Below, one piece after another: positions 1-46,553 of a stretch of DNA of 64,000 nt (the stretch's first letter is position 1; the number at the start of each line of letters is the position of its first letter). The stretch is from Cristatella mucedo (lineage: Eukaryota; Bryozoa; Phylactolaemata; Cristatellidae). Location: NCBI GenBank assembly GCA_009760855.2, contig WPIO01000147.1:64001-128000 (forward strand). Direction: 5' to 3'. Under the pieces are notes generated by a model. The model did no database searches and was not told where the DNA came from. It saw nothing but the letters and a program-made list of their open reading frames with translations. The position numbers were made by a program, and so were the translations under genes.

Positions 1-150
1 CGAAGTCTTTTGGCTACCGAATGCGTACCGAAAGCCGCTTAGGCTTCGAGTGTGCTATACAAAACTCTTCTACATAACACCCACATAGTCTTTGTGGCTT
101 TGTAGAGTTATGGACGGATATAAATTACATTAAATTAGGAAATATTGTTA
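1..150 (+). mobile_element. LINE family A, 3' end only
   Basis: The first 130 bases match the end of the better preserved LINE at 8968-9095 almost base for base: the ACCGAATGCGTACCGAAAGC block, the TGCTATACAAAACTCT block, the AACACCCACATAGTCTTT block and a tail of ACATTA units. It is therefore the 3' end of the same non-LTR element, cut off by the window edge. No coding sequence remains in view. Confidence 0.8.
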
Positions 151-2440
151 AGAAGGCCAGGTAATTTTAATTATTGTTAACTCATCTATAGCCTAGCTAA
201 ATTTGGGAGACTAGTGAGTACAGGTTTTTAAGTGCGACAGCGGTTAGGTTACGAAGGTGCTTTGAGATTGCTAGTGGTTCCTTAATTGTGGCGGCTGGGG
301 ACCGTGTAGGTCATAATCTATTGTGTGGAAAGATAAAAAAAAGCCCATTTAAAGACAGGGTTATTCTTGTATACTTCGTGTTTTGAACCGATGACTTGTA
401 GATTGAGGACTTCGAAAGAGTGAGTTGAGGACTTCGAAAGAGTGAGTTCGCCGCTGCATCTTATGCTGCACAAACGCGACACTGTGCGGCATCAGGAGCA
501 GATCTCCGATCTTTGGTATCCAACAAGATTTTCTATATAAAGGTATGGAAGCGTCGAAGTCGTGCTGCTTCGAGGCACCAGCTCCGCCGGTATTACCCGT
601 TGCGTCTCCAACGACTCGTGCCGTTACTAGCGCTAAGCTTGGAGGCTAAGGACTATAGTTCAGAATAGTTGCGGCATGTTTGTAGCATTTGGCGTCGAGA
701 TTTTTAGTAATTGACTAGGGTTCCTAGCAGTCACCTTGATCTAGTCTCATTGCATGTGGTTTTTGTGCAAGCTTTGTACCCGAAATGGATCAAGTTGTGT
801 CACGATCTTTAAATTGACTGTTATAAAGCTCAAGTTGCGGTTTTTTGTCAAAATGTGGCGACGGAAAGAGGAATTGCCTTATGAAGATTTATCAATTCTG
901 ACGCAGTGCTTATCAAAAATTGAGGAAATTTTAAAACATTATTTACCCATATTGTATGCAAATTCTGAATCAATGCTCACCCTATAATTGTAATGGGTAT
1001 TGTTAGCAGCGTTTAGAGACATTTAGACATGACTGAGGTGAGAATTGTGTTACCCTGTGGGCTTTTTAGAAGCAAAAGCTATGAATATCTGAAGTCAGAG
1101 GTAAAACCATAGTATTCAGCTTGTGAAGCAGGAGTGTATTATTTCATTCAAAAGCATCCATCTGGCTGCTGGTAGTGTGCTGGAGTGTGGTACGTTAGCC
1201 TCGATTGAAGGTGTGAGGAACGAAGAAGTGGTCTTTCATTATGCGCCAGTCAATGCTTTTGTGGAGCTTGTGATAAATTCCTCCGAGACTGCTACCCTAT
1301 CAATGTTTGAGCCCATCGACTGTTGCAATGATACTGGACAAGCTGCTGTACTACTTGTGCTGCTGATTATGTCTGTAATGCGGGTCTAGTGACTATTACC
1401 AACTCACATTGCAAGCTGGTTGTGGAACCGTGTATTGGCAGTGTCTATTGCCGCGGTAAAACTTTATCTCAAATGCCCATTCCTTAACATGACTGAGACG
1501 TTTTCTTGTCTGTATCATGCTTTCTGTGTATCAACCACTCGCCTGTGCATTTTTCTCGACTAGGAAGCACGTCACATTATTTTACACGTCATAACGTTAG
1601 CTTAGCTTCTGCCATTATTCTCTTGAGATTGAATCCTAATGAATCAAATGCAGTGACGTTTGCTCATTTCCATGGAGACCAACTTCGTGTAGCTATGACC
1701 TTATTGCGTGATCACTGGTTAGATGTGTGTCATAAAACCCGTTGGATTGAGTCTATTATTTAAATACTGTGTGATTTTTAATTTTCCCAGCCTCTAGGCG
1801 TTTAGCTGTCAGTGGGTGTTCACCCTGCTAAGAGATCTCCTGAACTTCCTTTACTATTTTTCCAAAAACATTTCAAATAAATATAAGGCAAGCAAGAATA
1901 AATTGGCAAGGCAATGCAATTGTAGACCTATAAACATCAGTGGAAATTGCTTGTAATTTGATAATAGATTTTTCCTCATCCTTAGTATGTGTGTGTGCAT
2001 TAATTGCATGTCTGGTATCTTTTGAGTTAGAGCTTTAGATAAAGTGGCTCATCAGCCAACTTTCGAGCAAAGTACTGACATGAACGTTTGCAAACCCGAA
2101 TATTTGGAAATGCATTGTTGCCAAACTTGTTGCTTCGACCGCGGTTGGCGATGAAGGTGAACACGAAATGGCTACAGCGCCAGCTCAGACAAAGTTATCT
2201 TAACCTCTCGGTAGAAATGTATGATAGAGCCTGACGACGTGGTGAAGCCGAACATTGAAATATACTCTACATGTTCATGTATTATGTATTATATATATAT
2301 TTTCGTGTATTATCATGGCCCAGCATGGCCTTGGTTTATTGAGGGGCACTGGAATGTGTGCATACCAAAGCGTGGATATTAAGACAGTGCTTGAGATCAA
2401 CAAAAGTTGGTCAATTATAATCGCAACTTGATATTTGGTC
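151..2440 (+). other. Unassigned sequence with three short plus-strand ORFs
   Basis: No gene or repeat is recognised. Three modest open frames follow each other on the plus strand (754-987, 1123-1389, 1506-1763; 77, 88 and 85 codons) in different frames. They have no recognisable domain and no clear splice sites. A 22-base unit is tandemly duplicated at about 402-447 (GAGGACTTCGAAAGAGTGAG twice). The ORFs could be remains of a mobile element or chance. Confidence 0.35.
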
Positions 2441-2539
2441 GTTCAGTAATGCTTTGGGCTTCAGGCGAGCGACCTTTATTTAGGACTTCCGTGTGAGTGG
2501 GCTGGATTCTGAGCCCGTCGGTAATGTCTTTATAATTTA

Positions 2540-2670
2540 CATCTCAGGTCGTGGGTTCTAGTCCTGAAGCAGGCAATCCTCGTTTTCCCAAGTCAATCAG
2601 TTGTGATGGCCGTTAATGCTCTTAAGCGGCTATTTAAAATGTAGCTTTTCGATCAGCTGACCTATAATTA
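2540..2670 (+). mobile_element. tRNA-derived SINE copy, decayed
   Basis: It contains a B-box-like GTCGTGGGTTCTAGTCCTG, then GCAGGCAATCCTCGTTTTCC and GTGATGGCCGTTAATGCTCT, the same order as in the better copies at 15690 and 17435. The A-box half is worn. Confidence 0.55.
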
Positions 2671-5662
2671 TACTCTATGCAATAGACCTAGCGCGTTGCA
2701 TTCGTGTCGTACACTAGCTATGACAATAGAATCAACTGGATCGAAATGAGTTTTCGATATTAGGATACGGGTGCTCTCTACCGCTTCTTTGTTCCACAGA
2801 CGTATGAAGTATTTGCATGTATTAGTGCTCCACCAACAAGTCCCTGCAGCTGTGCTCCACAACTCAGACTTTAAAGATATTCGTCTCGCTTCCACAAAGA
2901 ATACAGCAACTACGAGTGCTTTTGAACTTGGTGCAGAAGCGTCTGCAGCACTTTTTTTAACATCAGCAAGGCGTCCAGGGCATCCAACCACTCAGCTTCG
3001 AAAATAAATAAACTGAACCTGTATGGAAGAAGAATTTTCAGACTAGATGTAGGTGATTGGACGTAAAAAGTTCGTGCTGATCTCGGTCAACATCCTTTTA
3101 TCATGGATGCTTTAGTGCTGGTGCGCATCATTTCTGGTGAAAAATTCTCTTAAGCTTGCGAGATTTAACATGCAACTTGCATTTTACTTAAGAAAGCATT
3201 TGTTCCAGATCTATTTCGATTCACATTATTATGTCTATGCACTTTCAACCATTCGCTCAACGAAATTCTAGGGATGATTATTAGTAAATTTACTATTTTT
3301 TCTTCAATTAGATAGGGATAGATTAATATCTGCCCCCAACGCGATTTTAATTTGAAGATTGAACAAGTTTCAAATGGATTTATACTAGAACAAATTAGAA
3401 AATAAGTTATTTCTTATAGAAGAATTTTGTTCAGCTAATATTTCGAATTTCGCTTAACAAACCACGAGATGTTTTTCACGAGCAAGTGATTGGTTTGTTA
3501 GTTTTGATCGATAGGTTTGACGGAGTATCCACGCAGCCTCGTACATTTTGCAAATAAGATTATTTTATATCCAAAGCTTTGTCTGTTCTCTGGCCGTGCT
3601 CATTAGTCTCGAAGAAGGCACACTAATAAGAAAAGGCACTTCTAAAAAGCTGAATGGGTGGGTATAACTTTAGATGCATTGCCATTAGTAGGCATTCGGC
3701 AAGGAGAGTAAAATAACGTCCATTTGTGTAGAAGCTGCTTGCCTCTTAGCTCTAGAAGCAGAGCAAAAACAATCATATAGCTATTGGCAACGGTTAAGAG
3801 ATTATACGCGCTGCGTTTTAAGAGTCATTAATAGTAGCCAGCGTCTGAGAATCAATTAGAAGAGATACAAATACGATTCCGGATGTCAGGGGCTACGATC
3901 CTTTACCGCCTCTTCCGCCCTCCACGGTTAGCGATCGTTAGGGAAAGGACGAAAGCTGGAAGAAGTGGGAGAGGGATGGAAGATGCTCGTGGTGGCGCCC
4001 AGCACTGCAGCTTCAGGTTTAGGCTAACAGCTTCCAAATGAACCTGAGTGCATTTCCTGGCGGTTCGTGAGTCGTGGAAGCCTTTGGAATTGCCAGTGTG
4101 TTTGCTTTTAACAATCAGCTACATAGCCTACTGAATAGACTTGACCCTACAGTATGTTAGCCCTTGCAGGTCCCCTGGGGATCTTGCAATTAAGCCCAAT
4201 AAAGTAGTGAGTCCAGATCCCAGAAGCATGGCATCCCTGTGTTATTAATTGACGTCAGCCTTAGCCGTACTACCTTCCAATTAGGTGCTCCCACATCGGG
4301 CCGATTGGTGAATAACTATAGCTTGCCGTACAAATTTATGAAAAATACTGTGAACATAGCCAGGCAAGAGTCACTTAGCTATCATTGTGCTAGATCCATA
4401 GAATAATCGGAATGCGATGGTCTGTCTACATGAAACCGTGTATGGCATTGTATAGCTGTTTAAAGTCAATTGCACCCATCTGAAACGACACGCACGCGTT
4501 TACATTTTGTTCTGGATTGATGGGTGAACTAGTAGCCATATGGCATCGGACTCTTCATTGCCTTCCGGTTGTGCCAGCTCATAGTCAAAGCTTATCGCTG
4601 TCTTAAAAAAGGCTGGCTAAGGACCTGTACGTCTACCTATACTTGGAAATTATTGAAATTAAATTATATTGCTGCTGTCAAATATAGGCGATTCCCTATT
4701 CTTTCTTTCAGCTCTGCACATTCACGTACTGGTCGACTGGGTTAAACGCTAGCAGGACAAGCTTTGCGAACAGTTTCTAGATTGTTAGGGCAAGAATAAT
4801 TAATAGTTTCCTTTGAAGTGTGAGTAGAATTAAGAGCGAAATAAACTGTTCTCCACACAAATTTTTTCTCAGCCTGAAATAGTTTTCCTAGTTTTCAGGC
4901 AACTAGTACTTTGGAAATAAATTCTCTTTACCATACTTTAAATGCGGCTGGTCACATTTCGCGCTAGTTTTTCCTCGTATGCCAAAGTAAGGAATTAGTT
5001 AGTAGAATAAGAGCAAATTCCCATGCTAACCTCTCACATTTAATCTCACATCAGCAATGGCTGTCCACGCCATCAAAAATGGAAGGTTTAAGAGCTTAAT
5101 ATTTTTAAATAGTAGACCAAATAAATGAGTCGATCTAGTAAATCTTCTCCAATTTTTGATCACCTGTGTGACTCTCCTGTGTTTACATGTGTATCTTCGA
5201 GGGTTTATTTTAATATGAAATGTCGTTTAATGTCCTGTATGCCTACAGTGAAATGTAATTTTGAGTGATGTGTAACTACAGCATACCTTTCGTGAATCGG
5301 TCTATTTAGCATTCATTAAGTACATTTCTTTTGCACCCTCAGCCACAGTTGCTGCTATGCAATGCCTCAGTCACTTATCCGGCCATGGCAGCGATTATAC
5401 TGCCGCACACAGTGTGGCGACACCGCTTGGAAGCTTGTCCCTTTAGGTGTGTCATCACTTCGTCATCAAGCTATTATGTGTCACAAGCTCTCAATAAAGA
5501 CTGTGAGGCGACACTGAGCTCTCACGCTTCGATGTTAGTGCATGAGCGAAGAGATAAGCTGATCCACAGCCATAGATCTTCAAAGAGTTCAGCCTTATAT
5601 AGTATTCCTTCGTAGATCCGGGTCAGGAATAAAGCGAGTCCGTCACCTCACGTCTATCCAGA
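2671..5662. other. Intergenic sequence downstream of CFAP184
   Basis: No exon, repeat family or RNA gene is recognised. The open frames here (2668-2991 minus, 2771-3007 plus, 5331-5615 plus) are short, low in conserved features and partly overlap each other. The mRNA 3' UTR and poly(A) site of CFAP184 should lie in the right-hand part. An AAATAAA-type signal on the minus strand near 5205 is possible but unproven. Confidence 0.4.
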
Positions 5663-33252
<27,590 letters not shown>

Positions 33253-33254
33253 GT

Positions 33255-34669
33255 TTGTAAGTCCCCATGGCTACCGAAGGTCACCAATGGTAGATCAAGG
33301 CCACTCACAGTCCGCGATCGGCGACAGAGCCCATTCATCGGGTGCCTTCCGAAACCATCAAAGCTAGCTGTGTGAATGGAAAAAACGTTGAATATTGTCA
33401 GATTTTTTAAATTACCGTGTATTGGCTTACTTTATGAGTACTTGAGTTTTGCTGTTGATGGGCATTGCGGCATCGCTGCAGCCTATACCATATTCTGGGC
33501 AGCAGCTGGAGGTGCTGCGACAGCTTTCAAAGAGACGTGTGTCCGTCAGTCACCTACATAGTTCGACCGTGAAATAGCTTGCTCAACTTGCTGTCCAAGT
33601 TTTCATTTTTATTTCAGCGCATAGAGCCCCAGGGCAGCGTTCGGTACCCAGGTTTCCGTGACGAGTCGTTAGCGGTTCTTCGTCTGCTCCAGTGTGACGA
33701 CGAGGGGTGTCAAGTTTTAAGTACATTGCGATCTATTAATTGCATTTTAGCCTTCTGACCTTGTATGGAATCTCTTTTTTATTAACAAAATATATAAGTG
33801 GCAATATGCGCATACTTTGATGGCACCTACGGCAACCTGTAACGGTAGCAACCTGTCACGGCTGCACTTTATTTTTTAACCATTTGACTCATTATTAAGT
33901 CATCCAAACTGATCAGGACTTCGAGAAAAACCATGGCGTTTAAGAAAGCTTAAAGGTATCAAAAGTGAAGTGAATTAGTTATGTTTATCGAATGCTATGC
34001 AGAAAGAGCAGGTATAACTCATAAAGAAATAGAATTCTGGAAAAATTAACGCTGATCTTAAACTGCAAGCTTCTGCAAACAACAGATGAACTCAGGATCT
34101 CTGATTAAAACCAGAACGATGACTTGCTGAGGCTTTTGCACTTACCTCACATACGAGAAAAACTATCGTGTATTCACACCTCTAAGTCAGTATGTCACAG
34201 CCTCTACACCTTGACAAGGCTGTCGGGTTAAGTGAAATCGCGAGGGTCTACATGCATGTTCAGGCACCATTTGCAATGCTTTTGACACGAAGATCGAGGT
34301 CAATTCCAATCGATTCTCGGTTCGTAACCGGCTGTTAACTTATAGTAAGCACAAAAAATACTTGCTCTGCTGTGATTCAGGGGACCGTTTTGCCAAATAG
34401 CAGGCACAGCAACAAACCTGTACTACGACCAGCTCCAACGAGGCATCTTACAAAGACAACCGAGCAGGTAGGACGACAGGAAAACCCACTTTCCCAAAGC
34501 ACCCTCGGTTGCTTAGTTTTAATTGACGTTTCGTCAGACGTGCGAAATAAAAACCAATCTAACATGATAACGTCAATCTTTAGTGCACCTAACAAGTAAG
34601 TGCGTATGCATTGCTGCTTCCATTTCGAGAGGCTGTAACCCAGCGACGGCAGATGCAGTTGCGGCTGCC
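33255..34669. promoter_or_regulatory. Spacer between WBP4 and CFAP184; expected CFAP184 promoter
   Basis: 1.4 kb separates the WBP4 stop from the CFAP184 start on the same strand, so promoter and 5' UTR of CFAP184 must be here. The part near 33255-33360 is GC-rich with CpGs (CCGATCGCGGACTGTGAG on the minus strand) and has no TATA box, as expected for a ciliary gene. No X-box (RFX site) could be called by eye. Confidence 0.35.
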
Positions 34670-41162
<6,493 letters not shown>

Positions 41163-41689
41163 TCTTCTCAAGCGAACGCACCCCAGCAGCGAGCGCGGTG
41201 CACGGTGTGCAGCTGTAATGTGAGCCCGTTCACTGTTCCAACCCAACGGTGAAGGTCGTCGGCCGCTCAAGGGCAGGGGGTGTTGGTCGCTCTTCTAATA
41301 ATCCGATTGCAACTCAAGTTGGCTCCGACCGAGTCGGTACGCGTTCGTCCTGGAAGCTTCCGGTGAAATGACCTCGGTCATTTTTGTCCACCAATAAGCC
41401 TTGCTATTTGAAGTAGTTTGACATTCACGCGCAATGTCATTATACCTACGACACCCTCTACGTTGATGCAGTGGATTCATAGGCTTAGTGTAGCGTGGGT
41501 TGGCCGCTAGCACGTCCCTTAAGATTTTCTATGAGTTGATGTCTCTAACTGGGTCAAGCTCACGTACATCCTTGGCATAATTCTCTTGCGTCTGGATATG
41601 TCCTTCTCACCTCTGTTTCAGCAAAGTGAGATGGTTTGCCTCAGTGAGCAATCGTATCAAATGGATGTGGCTTGCACTGGCACGTCATT

Positions 41690-41703
41690 CGCTTTTGTGT
41701 GTG

Positions 41704-41737
<34 letters not shown>

Positions 41738-41960
41738 CTGCTGTAATTACCGAAGCGGCAGGCTAGTAATGCATGCACCACCTGCAGCCAGTGGTTTCGC
41801 AGTTCACTCAGCGCTGCGTCAGGCCTTTGGTATGATGGGGGATGTGGCTCGCCGCGGCTGCATTCCCCCAACTGCGGCGATTAAGCGAGCTCTCATATGT
41901 GCACGTGTGGTAGCAATAAACAGTGAATCTCGTTTACCAGTTTTCTGTAGCTGTCGTTTG
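41690..41960 (+). repeat. Dispersed repeat, copy 2 of 2, with (CTG)n
   Basis: Partner of 26080-26330 (shared CTTCTGCTGTAATTA, GCGTCAGGCC, GAATCTCGTTTACC). It begins with about 12 CTG/TGC units at 41705-41743. Confidence 0.5.
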
Positions 41961-42179
41961 TACCTTTCCCAATAGGCAAAGAACGACACAATTTACCACT
42001 AAGATGTGCTTCTGCAGTATCAATATCTCTAGTAACCCACCTCACGCTATTCCCTATATTACCGTTTACGGCAATGCATTAAAAAACGTCATATCGGCGT
42101 TGAATTAAAAGTTGGTGTAGGCTAAGTGCACTTATAGACGATAAGTATTCACCCAATACTTCAAAGAATGCTGAAAGCA

Positions 42180-42900
42180 ACCTTGTAGGTTAGAACATCA
42201 TCATCAACTCTGCTCTGATTAGCATTGTACAAAAAGTCATTTTAAATCGAGCCAGAGAATTTCCCATGAAATGCTTTGCTCGAAATCCCAATTTGAACTC
42301 ACTAGCATAATTTGATGAATGGGTGTGATCGTGTAGTCGCTGGGCCACCAATCGGTACAGTATCTTAGATAAGATACTGGAGAATGGAGAGTATTCGAAA
42401 GCTACATAAAGTCTCGCAATCCTGCTGATATTTGCTTGGGTTTCTCCGTCTGTAACTTCACAAAGTCATAAAGACTGTTCAGAGACGTACGTACGTCACC
42501 GGTACCTAGGGACATATTTTTCTATGGTGGGAAGCAATAGATCTACAGGATATGCGCCTCATAAGAAGAACTATTGAGACGAGCTGGGGAACTAGCGGTC
42601 TTTTATAGCCTGGAAGACAAGTTCGGTGACGAGCTCAGTAGAGACATGGATGAATGAGGTGACACGGAAGACGCAGGGCAATCAGAGGTTGTCCGTCCTG
42701 CATGAACAGTAATCTGGGGAATGAGTCCCAAATCAGTTCTATCGTGCCTAAGAAGAATTTGGAGAACGTTCGGCTAAGTCATCACTGGGTGGTGGGCTTG
42801 TGCGGGAGCGGTGAAAGGAAATGGTCGCGGCGTCACAGTTGGTTTCCCAGGACAATAAATTGGTTTCTTTTCTCCTGATTAGGGACTGCTGGCAACAGAT
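42180..42900 (-). mobile_element. LINE reverse-transcriptase remnant
   Basis: The minus strand reads LSKILYRLVAQRLHDH and YASEFKLGFRAKHFMGNSLA, the FGFRxxHST region of L2-like reverse transcriptase, with no long frame. The ends are unclear. Confidence 0.65.
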
Positions 42901-43099
42901 GTCAATGCTCTGTTGGTACAGACTGCTGGAATCGGTACGAAAATTCCTGTGAATTAATTATGTCGATTGCTTTCTTCGATTATAGCACTTCTTTCCAGCT
43001 TTTCTCTGCTATTAACTTGCAACATTCTGGCACTCATACAAACTGCTCTGTTTTTCAGCAATGCTCTTAGTTTTTCCTTGTTGCCTGACCAAGTGCTCA

Positions 43100-43215
43100 T
43101 CAAAAGCCCGTCTAAGGTCGGGCTGAGGTCGTGGGCTCGAGCCCCGAGGCACATGAGAATCGCCTGAATAGATATGAAGTTATCTTGGGAGCTATACAAA
43201 TGAATTACATTTTAT
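43100..43215 (+). mobile_element. SINE with LINE-like tail
   Basis: B box GAGGTCGTGGGCTCGAGCCC, then AGATATGAAGTTATCT (43170-43185) and GCTATACAAATGAATTACAT. Tail type 2. Confidence 0.7.
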
Positions 43216-43865
43216 ATTTTAAAACAGCTTAGGCTTTGAGCAAAACTGTGGTTATTCCCAGTCATTAAAATCCCTCAGCATTTTTGGCTTGCGGAGCTAA
43301 TTACTGAGGTATACATATACGATCAGATATGACATTCGAGTACGTACACGTGTCGTTGGGCATATGTGCACATGTTTTGCCCGAATTTTTCCGGTGTACT
43401 ATTTTGCATCGAATTTTAAATGTTCAACACCGCAAGCGATGATTTGGATAGCCACTAGATTTTAAATCAGTTCGTAGGTACTTTTGATAAACTGGATTGA
43501 AAATAAATTTATAATTTTGTTATTCAAGCAAACTTCTTTTTTCCTCGCGATCGTGGCCTAGCAACTCTTAAGTTGGTTTATCATTAAATGCAGTAATTTT
43601 CCGTATCACTCGTAGGTAATTGCTTGCACATACCATCAGGTTTACGTTATCGTGTATATTATTTCAAATTAAAAACGAAGCTTGGATTATTACTTGCTTT
43701 TATATTATATTTCAGTATGCATGATAAGATAAAAAGCAAGCGATGGTGTAGGTAGAGTACAATAGGTAACCAGTCCGTGAGATGCAGCAGCCGATTTGTG
43801 GTTGTTCCCGCTTTTTTTTAGGAACCACTGTTTGAATGACTTCCATAGCAGTTTCAATGATCCAT

Positions 43866-43996
43866 TCAAATACTGGTACAGCACGTATGGCCAATTGCGC
43901 AGTCCAAGCGTCCTCGGTTTCTCATGACTATCAGACAGTAAGGAACGCAGACGTAGCCTGGTGTTAGCAGGCATGAGCCGTTTAGTCCATTTAGCA
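43866..43996 (-). CDS. Copy 1 exon 2, six-cysteine domain
   Basis: Given here with the downstream acceptor at 43998/43997. The distance from the upstream TTACAG acceptor to the first cysteine is 32 bases, identical to copy 2, so the upstream site is the ancestral one. Cysteine spacing 7-3-11-5-0, stop TGA at 43866. Confidence 0.68.
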
Positions 43997-44346
43997 CTTA
44001 TGTTCCTGTAACAATTTGGTTCAAAATTAGTGTAGCTCGGCTGCAGCAAAAATCAGCTCACTCATAAAATAACCGTAGCATACAAAATGTCGCCTTAAAA
44101 GAATTCTCCGCTACTCGAGTACCCTCTTGGGCAGATAACCGACATAATAGCCTACAATCAAGCGTTCGTCGTTACGGCATTTAAGTTTATCCTACAGAGC
44201 ATTGACGTCTTAACGCCGATTTACTGGCTCTTTTTGCAAGAAGTTTGAGATATTTTAGATGGTTTTTTTCTGAAGTACTTACTCTTCTCAGTTTCACCTT
44301 GAGCCATAAGAAACGTCATCGCCACGAGAAGGAACACGAGCGACAT
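43866..44346 (-). CDS. Beta-defensin-like secreted peptide gene, copy 1 (minus strand), possibly broken
   Basis: Two exons: 44346-44283 (signal peptide, MSLVFLLVAMTFLMAQGETE) and a cysteine exon ending at 43866. The second exon holds six cysteines spaced C-x7-C-x3-C-x11-C-x5-CC, within the beta-defensin range, and shares VMRNRGR with copy 2. The donor AAGA|GTAAGT leaves phase 1. The acceptor at the ancestral position (TTGTTACAG) would put a TAA in frame two codons later. An AG nine bases downstream (exon start 43996) skips the stop and keeps phase, giving about 64 residues, but it lacks a good pyrimidine tract. The gene is therefore either rescued by a shifted acceptor or dying. If active, the product is probably an exported host-defence peptide. 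The intron is 286 bp. A cysteine-rich peptide of another class with the same spacing is possible. Confidence 0.72.
44283..44346 (-). CDS. Copy 1 exon 1, signal peptide
   Basis: 21 codons plus one base. It has a hydrophobic core (LVFLLVAMTFLM), a small residue before the likely cleavage site, then GETEK, and the donor GTAAGT. It aligns residue by residue with copy 2 exon 1 (MSLTLLLMAAVVLTTQADTE). Confidence 0.85.
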
Positions 44347-44399
44347 CCTTGGACTCAGCCCTCGTGCTAGGAGTTGGACGATCTATATTCACAGGTCCT

Positions 44400-44560
44400 A
44401 AGTTGGACGTTAAAATACTGACCTGTTGCACGGAGACACTTGTAAGCAATTTACGTAAGCAGTCAGAGGGCACCTCTACTACGCACGCCGACATGCAAAG
44501 AACACTGTCTGACTCTGTAATGACAACCTCTATTTGCATTTCTGACGCCCCCTCAGACAG
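44400..44560 (-). promoter_or_regulatory. Copy 1 promoter: TATA box and octamer
   Basis: TATTTTAA (44417-44410), 64 bases before the ATG, and the perfect octamer ATGCAAAT (44539-44532) about 186 bases before it. Both have counterparts at the same distances in copy 2. Confidence 0.6.
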
Positions 44561-45354
44561 AAGTCGTGCGCACGAGGCTACTTAAATGACGATCCTACAT
44601 GTGCATGACGTACGAGCCGCTACGTAATCCTCTGAGGAGGCCGAGCTCTTGGCAATAGGGCGATAGAACTGGGCAGAATGATCTTGAAAAACTTGGTCGA
44701 GTGGTTTAGCAGTGACAGCCACTTGTTCTTAGATCATTTGAGAACCTATGGCGTAACGACTTTGCAACGCTCACTAAGTGTTGGGTTAGTATGTCAGTCT
44801 CTGGTGCCTAAGGGCGGGTGACATTCAGGACTCAGCGCGGCAATTCCTAACCTCTGTTGCTGCCACTCGGTCACTGCCTTCGGTGACGATCATCCAATAG
44901 TCGCGCTCTGGCACGCTAACATAAAACTGCAACATAAGATTGAATCCACCGCAATGCCTGCTCCAAAGACTTCGATGTGTCCGGAGAAGTTTCAATAATG
45001 CATGTGATATTACAGCTTTCATGGACTATCTTTAAACTCTCCTAAGGCTCTGCTCAAAAATAGGATCGTGGTTGGGATATTGCAAAGTTTTGTTAAACAT
45101 TATTTAATTTATCTAGCTGCTTGCAATATAAAGTAGGTGCCGGTGCATGAGAGGGCGGTGGCGCGTTCTACTGACAGGAGAACGAGGACAATGTTCGGCA
45201 AGAAATCTTTAGCCTGCACTAAATGCTACTCACTAGCATAGAAAGGTTTTTAACACGGCGCGCTTAAGCGTTCCGGGGATTACGCAAATGCCCCACTCGC
45301 CCTAAAATTGAGACAAGACCACGTACAGCAAACTTGTGCTGAATGGACGCCATT

Positions 45355-46015
45355 TATAATAATTATTATAATGCACTTGATAAAGCGCCCTCAGAGACTC
45401 AATCTTTTTCTAGGCGCTTTACATGTGCTGAAAAGAAAACGCGATCGAATGGTTAACGGTATCATGCTTGATAAACAGCATGAATAACATGGTTAGGGGT
45501 GACATGCACAGGGTCAGCATGCAGGTGTGGTTAGCGGCACCGTGCACAGTGTCAGCACATATAAGCACATTAGGACAAATCGCCGGAACCCACTAAATGC
45601 TGTCCTAAATAGGTGCGTTTTTAAGTTCTTTTTAAATGTGGTCAAGTCACGGGATGTCGCGACGCAAGTCGTGAGTAAGTTCCAGGCTTTTGGAGGATAC
45701 GAACTAAAGGCACTATCTACAAAGAATTTGAGATTTTTACGAGGTATAGGTAAACAGTTAGATTCCAAAAAGCGAGTGGTACGATGCTTGGCCTGGTGGG
45801 GGAGAACATCTGATAGATAGGCTGGAGCCAAAGAATGAAGGGACCTCAAAGTGAGCGACAAAACCTTGAAGTCGATCCGTTGCTTGACTGTAAGTCAGTG
45901 CAGGTCAGCGAGAAGTGGTGCCATGTGGCAACTGCGACGCTCACGACAGACAAGTCTAGCTGCAGAGTTTTGCACCAGCTGTAAGTGCCTGGTTGCACAT
46001 GCTGGTGCAAAACTT
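45355..46015 (-). mobile_element. LINE family B, 3' part
   Basis: Starts (3' end) with TAATAATTATTATAATGCAC, the hairpin and the 3' UTR, then the C-terminal coding part (SLTLRSLHSLAPAYLSDVLP and LNPRKNLKFF-type block). It ends at the AIRRLQ region. It lies upstream of defensin-like copy 1. Confidence 0.9.
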
Positions 46016-46064
46016 TTGTTTAAACTATTTATTTATTAAAAATATGTATCGCATGAATATATGT

Positions 46065-46553
46065 GCCTATTAATAATAATAATAATAATGCACTTGATAG
46101 CACCCTTAGAGAACTCAATCTCTTCCTAGGCGTTTTACATTTGCTGCAAAGGGAAACGCGATTGAATCGTGAGTAATATCATGCTTGATAAACAAAATGA
46201 ACAACGTGGTTAGGGGTGACATGCACAGGATCAGCATGCAAATGTGGTTAGTGGCAGCATGCACAGTATCAGCACGCATAAGCACATCAAGGACGAATCA
46301 CAGAGACCCATTAAAAGCAGTCCTAAATAGGTGTTTTTAAGCTCTTTTTTAAATGTGGTCAGGTCAGGGGATGTTCTGACGCAAGTCGGAGGGAGTTCCA
46401 GACATTTGGAGCATACGAACTAAATGCATGGTCTCCAAAGGATTTGAGGTTTGTAAGAGGTATTGGTAGACTGTTAGATCCCGAAAAGCGGGTGGTACGA
46501 TGCTTGGCCTGGTGGGGGAGTAGATCTGAGAGATAGGCTGGAGCCAAAGATTA
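46065..46553 (-). mobile_element. LINE family B, second copy
   Basis: A new (TAA)n tail at 46068, 3' UTR and coding part with APAYLSDLLPHQAKHRTTRF, truncated at 46553. Same direction as its neighbour. Confidence 0.9.
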
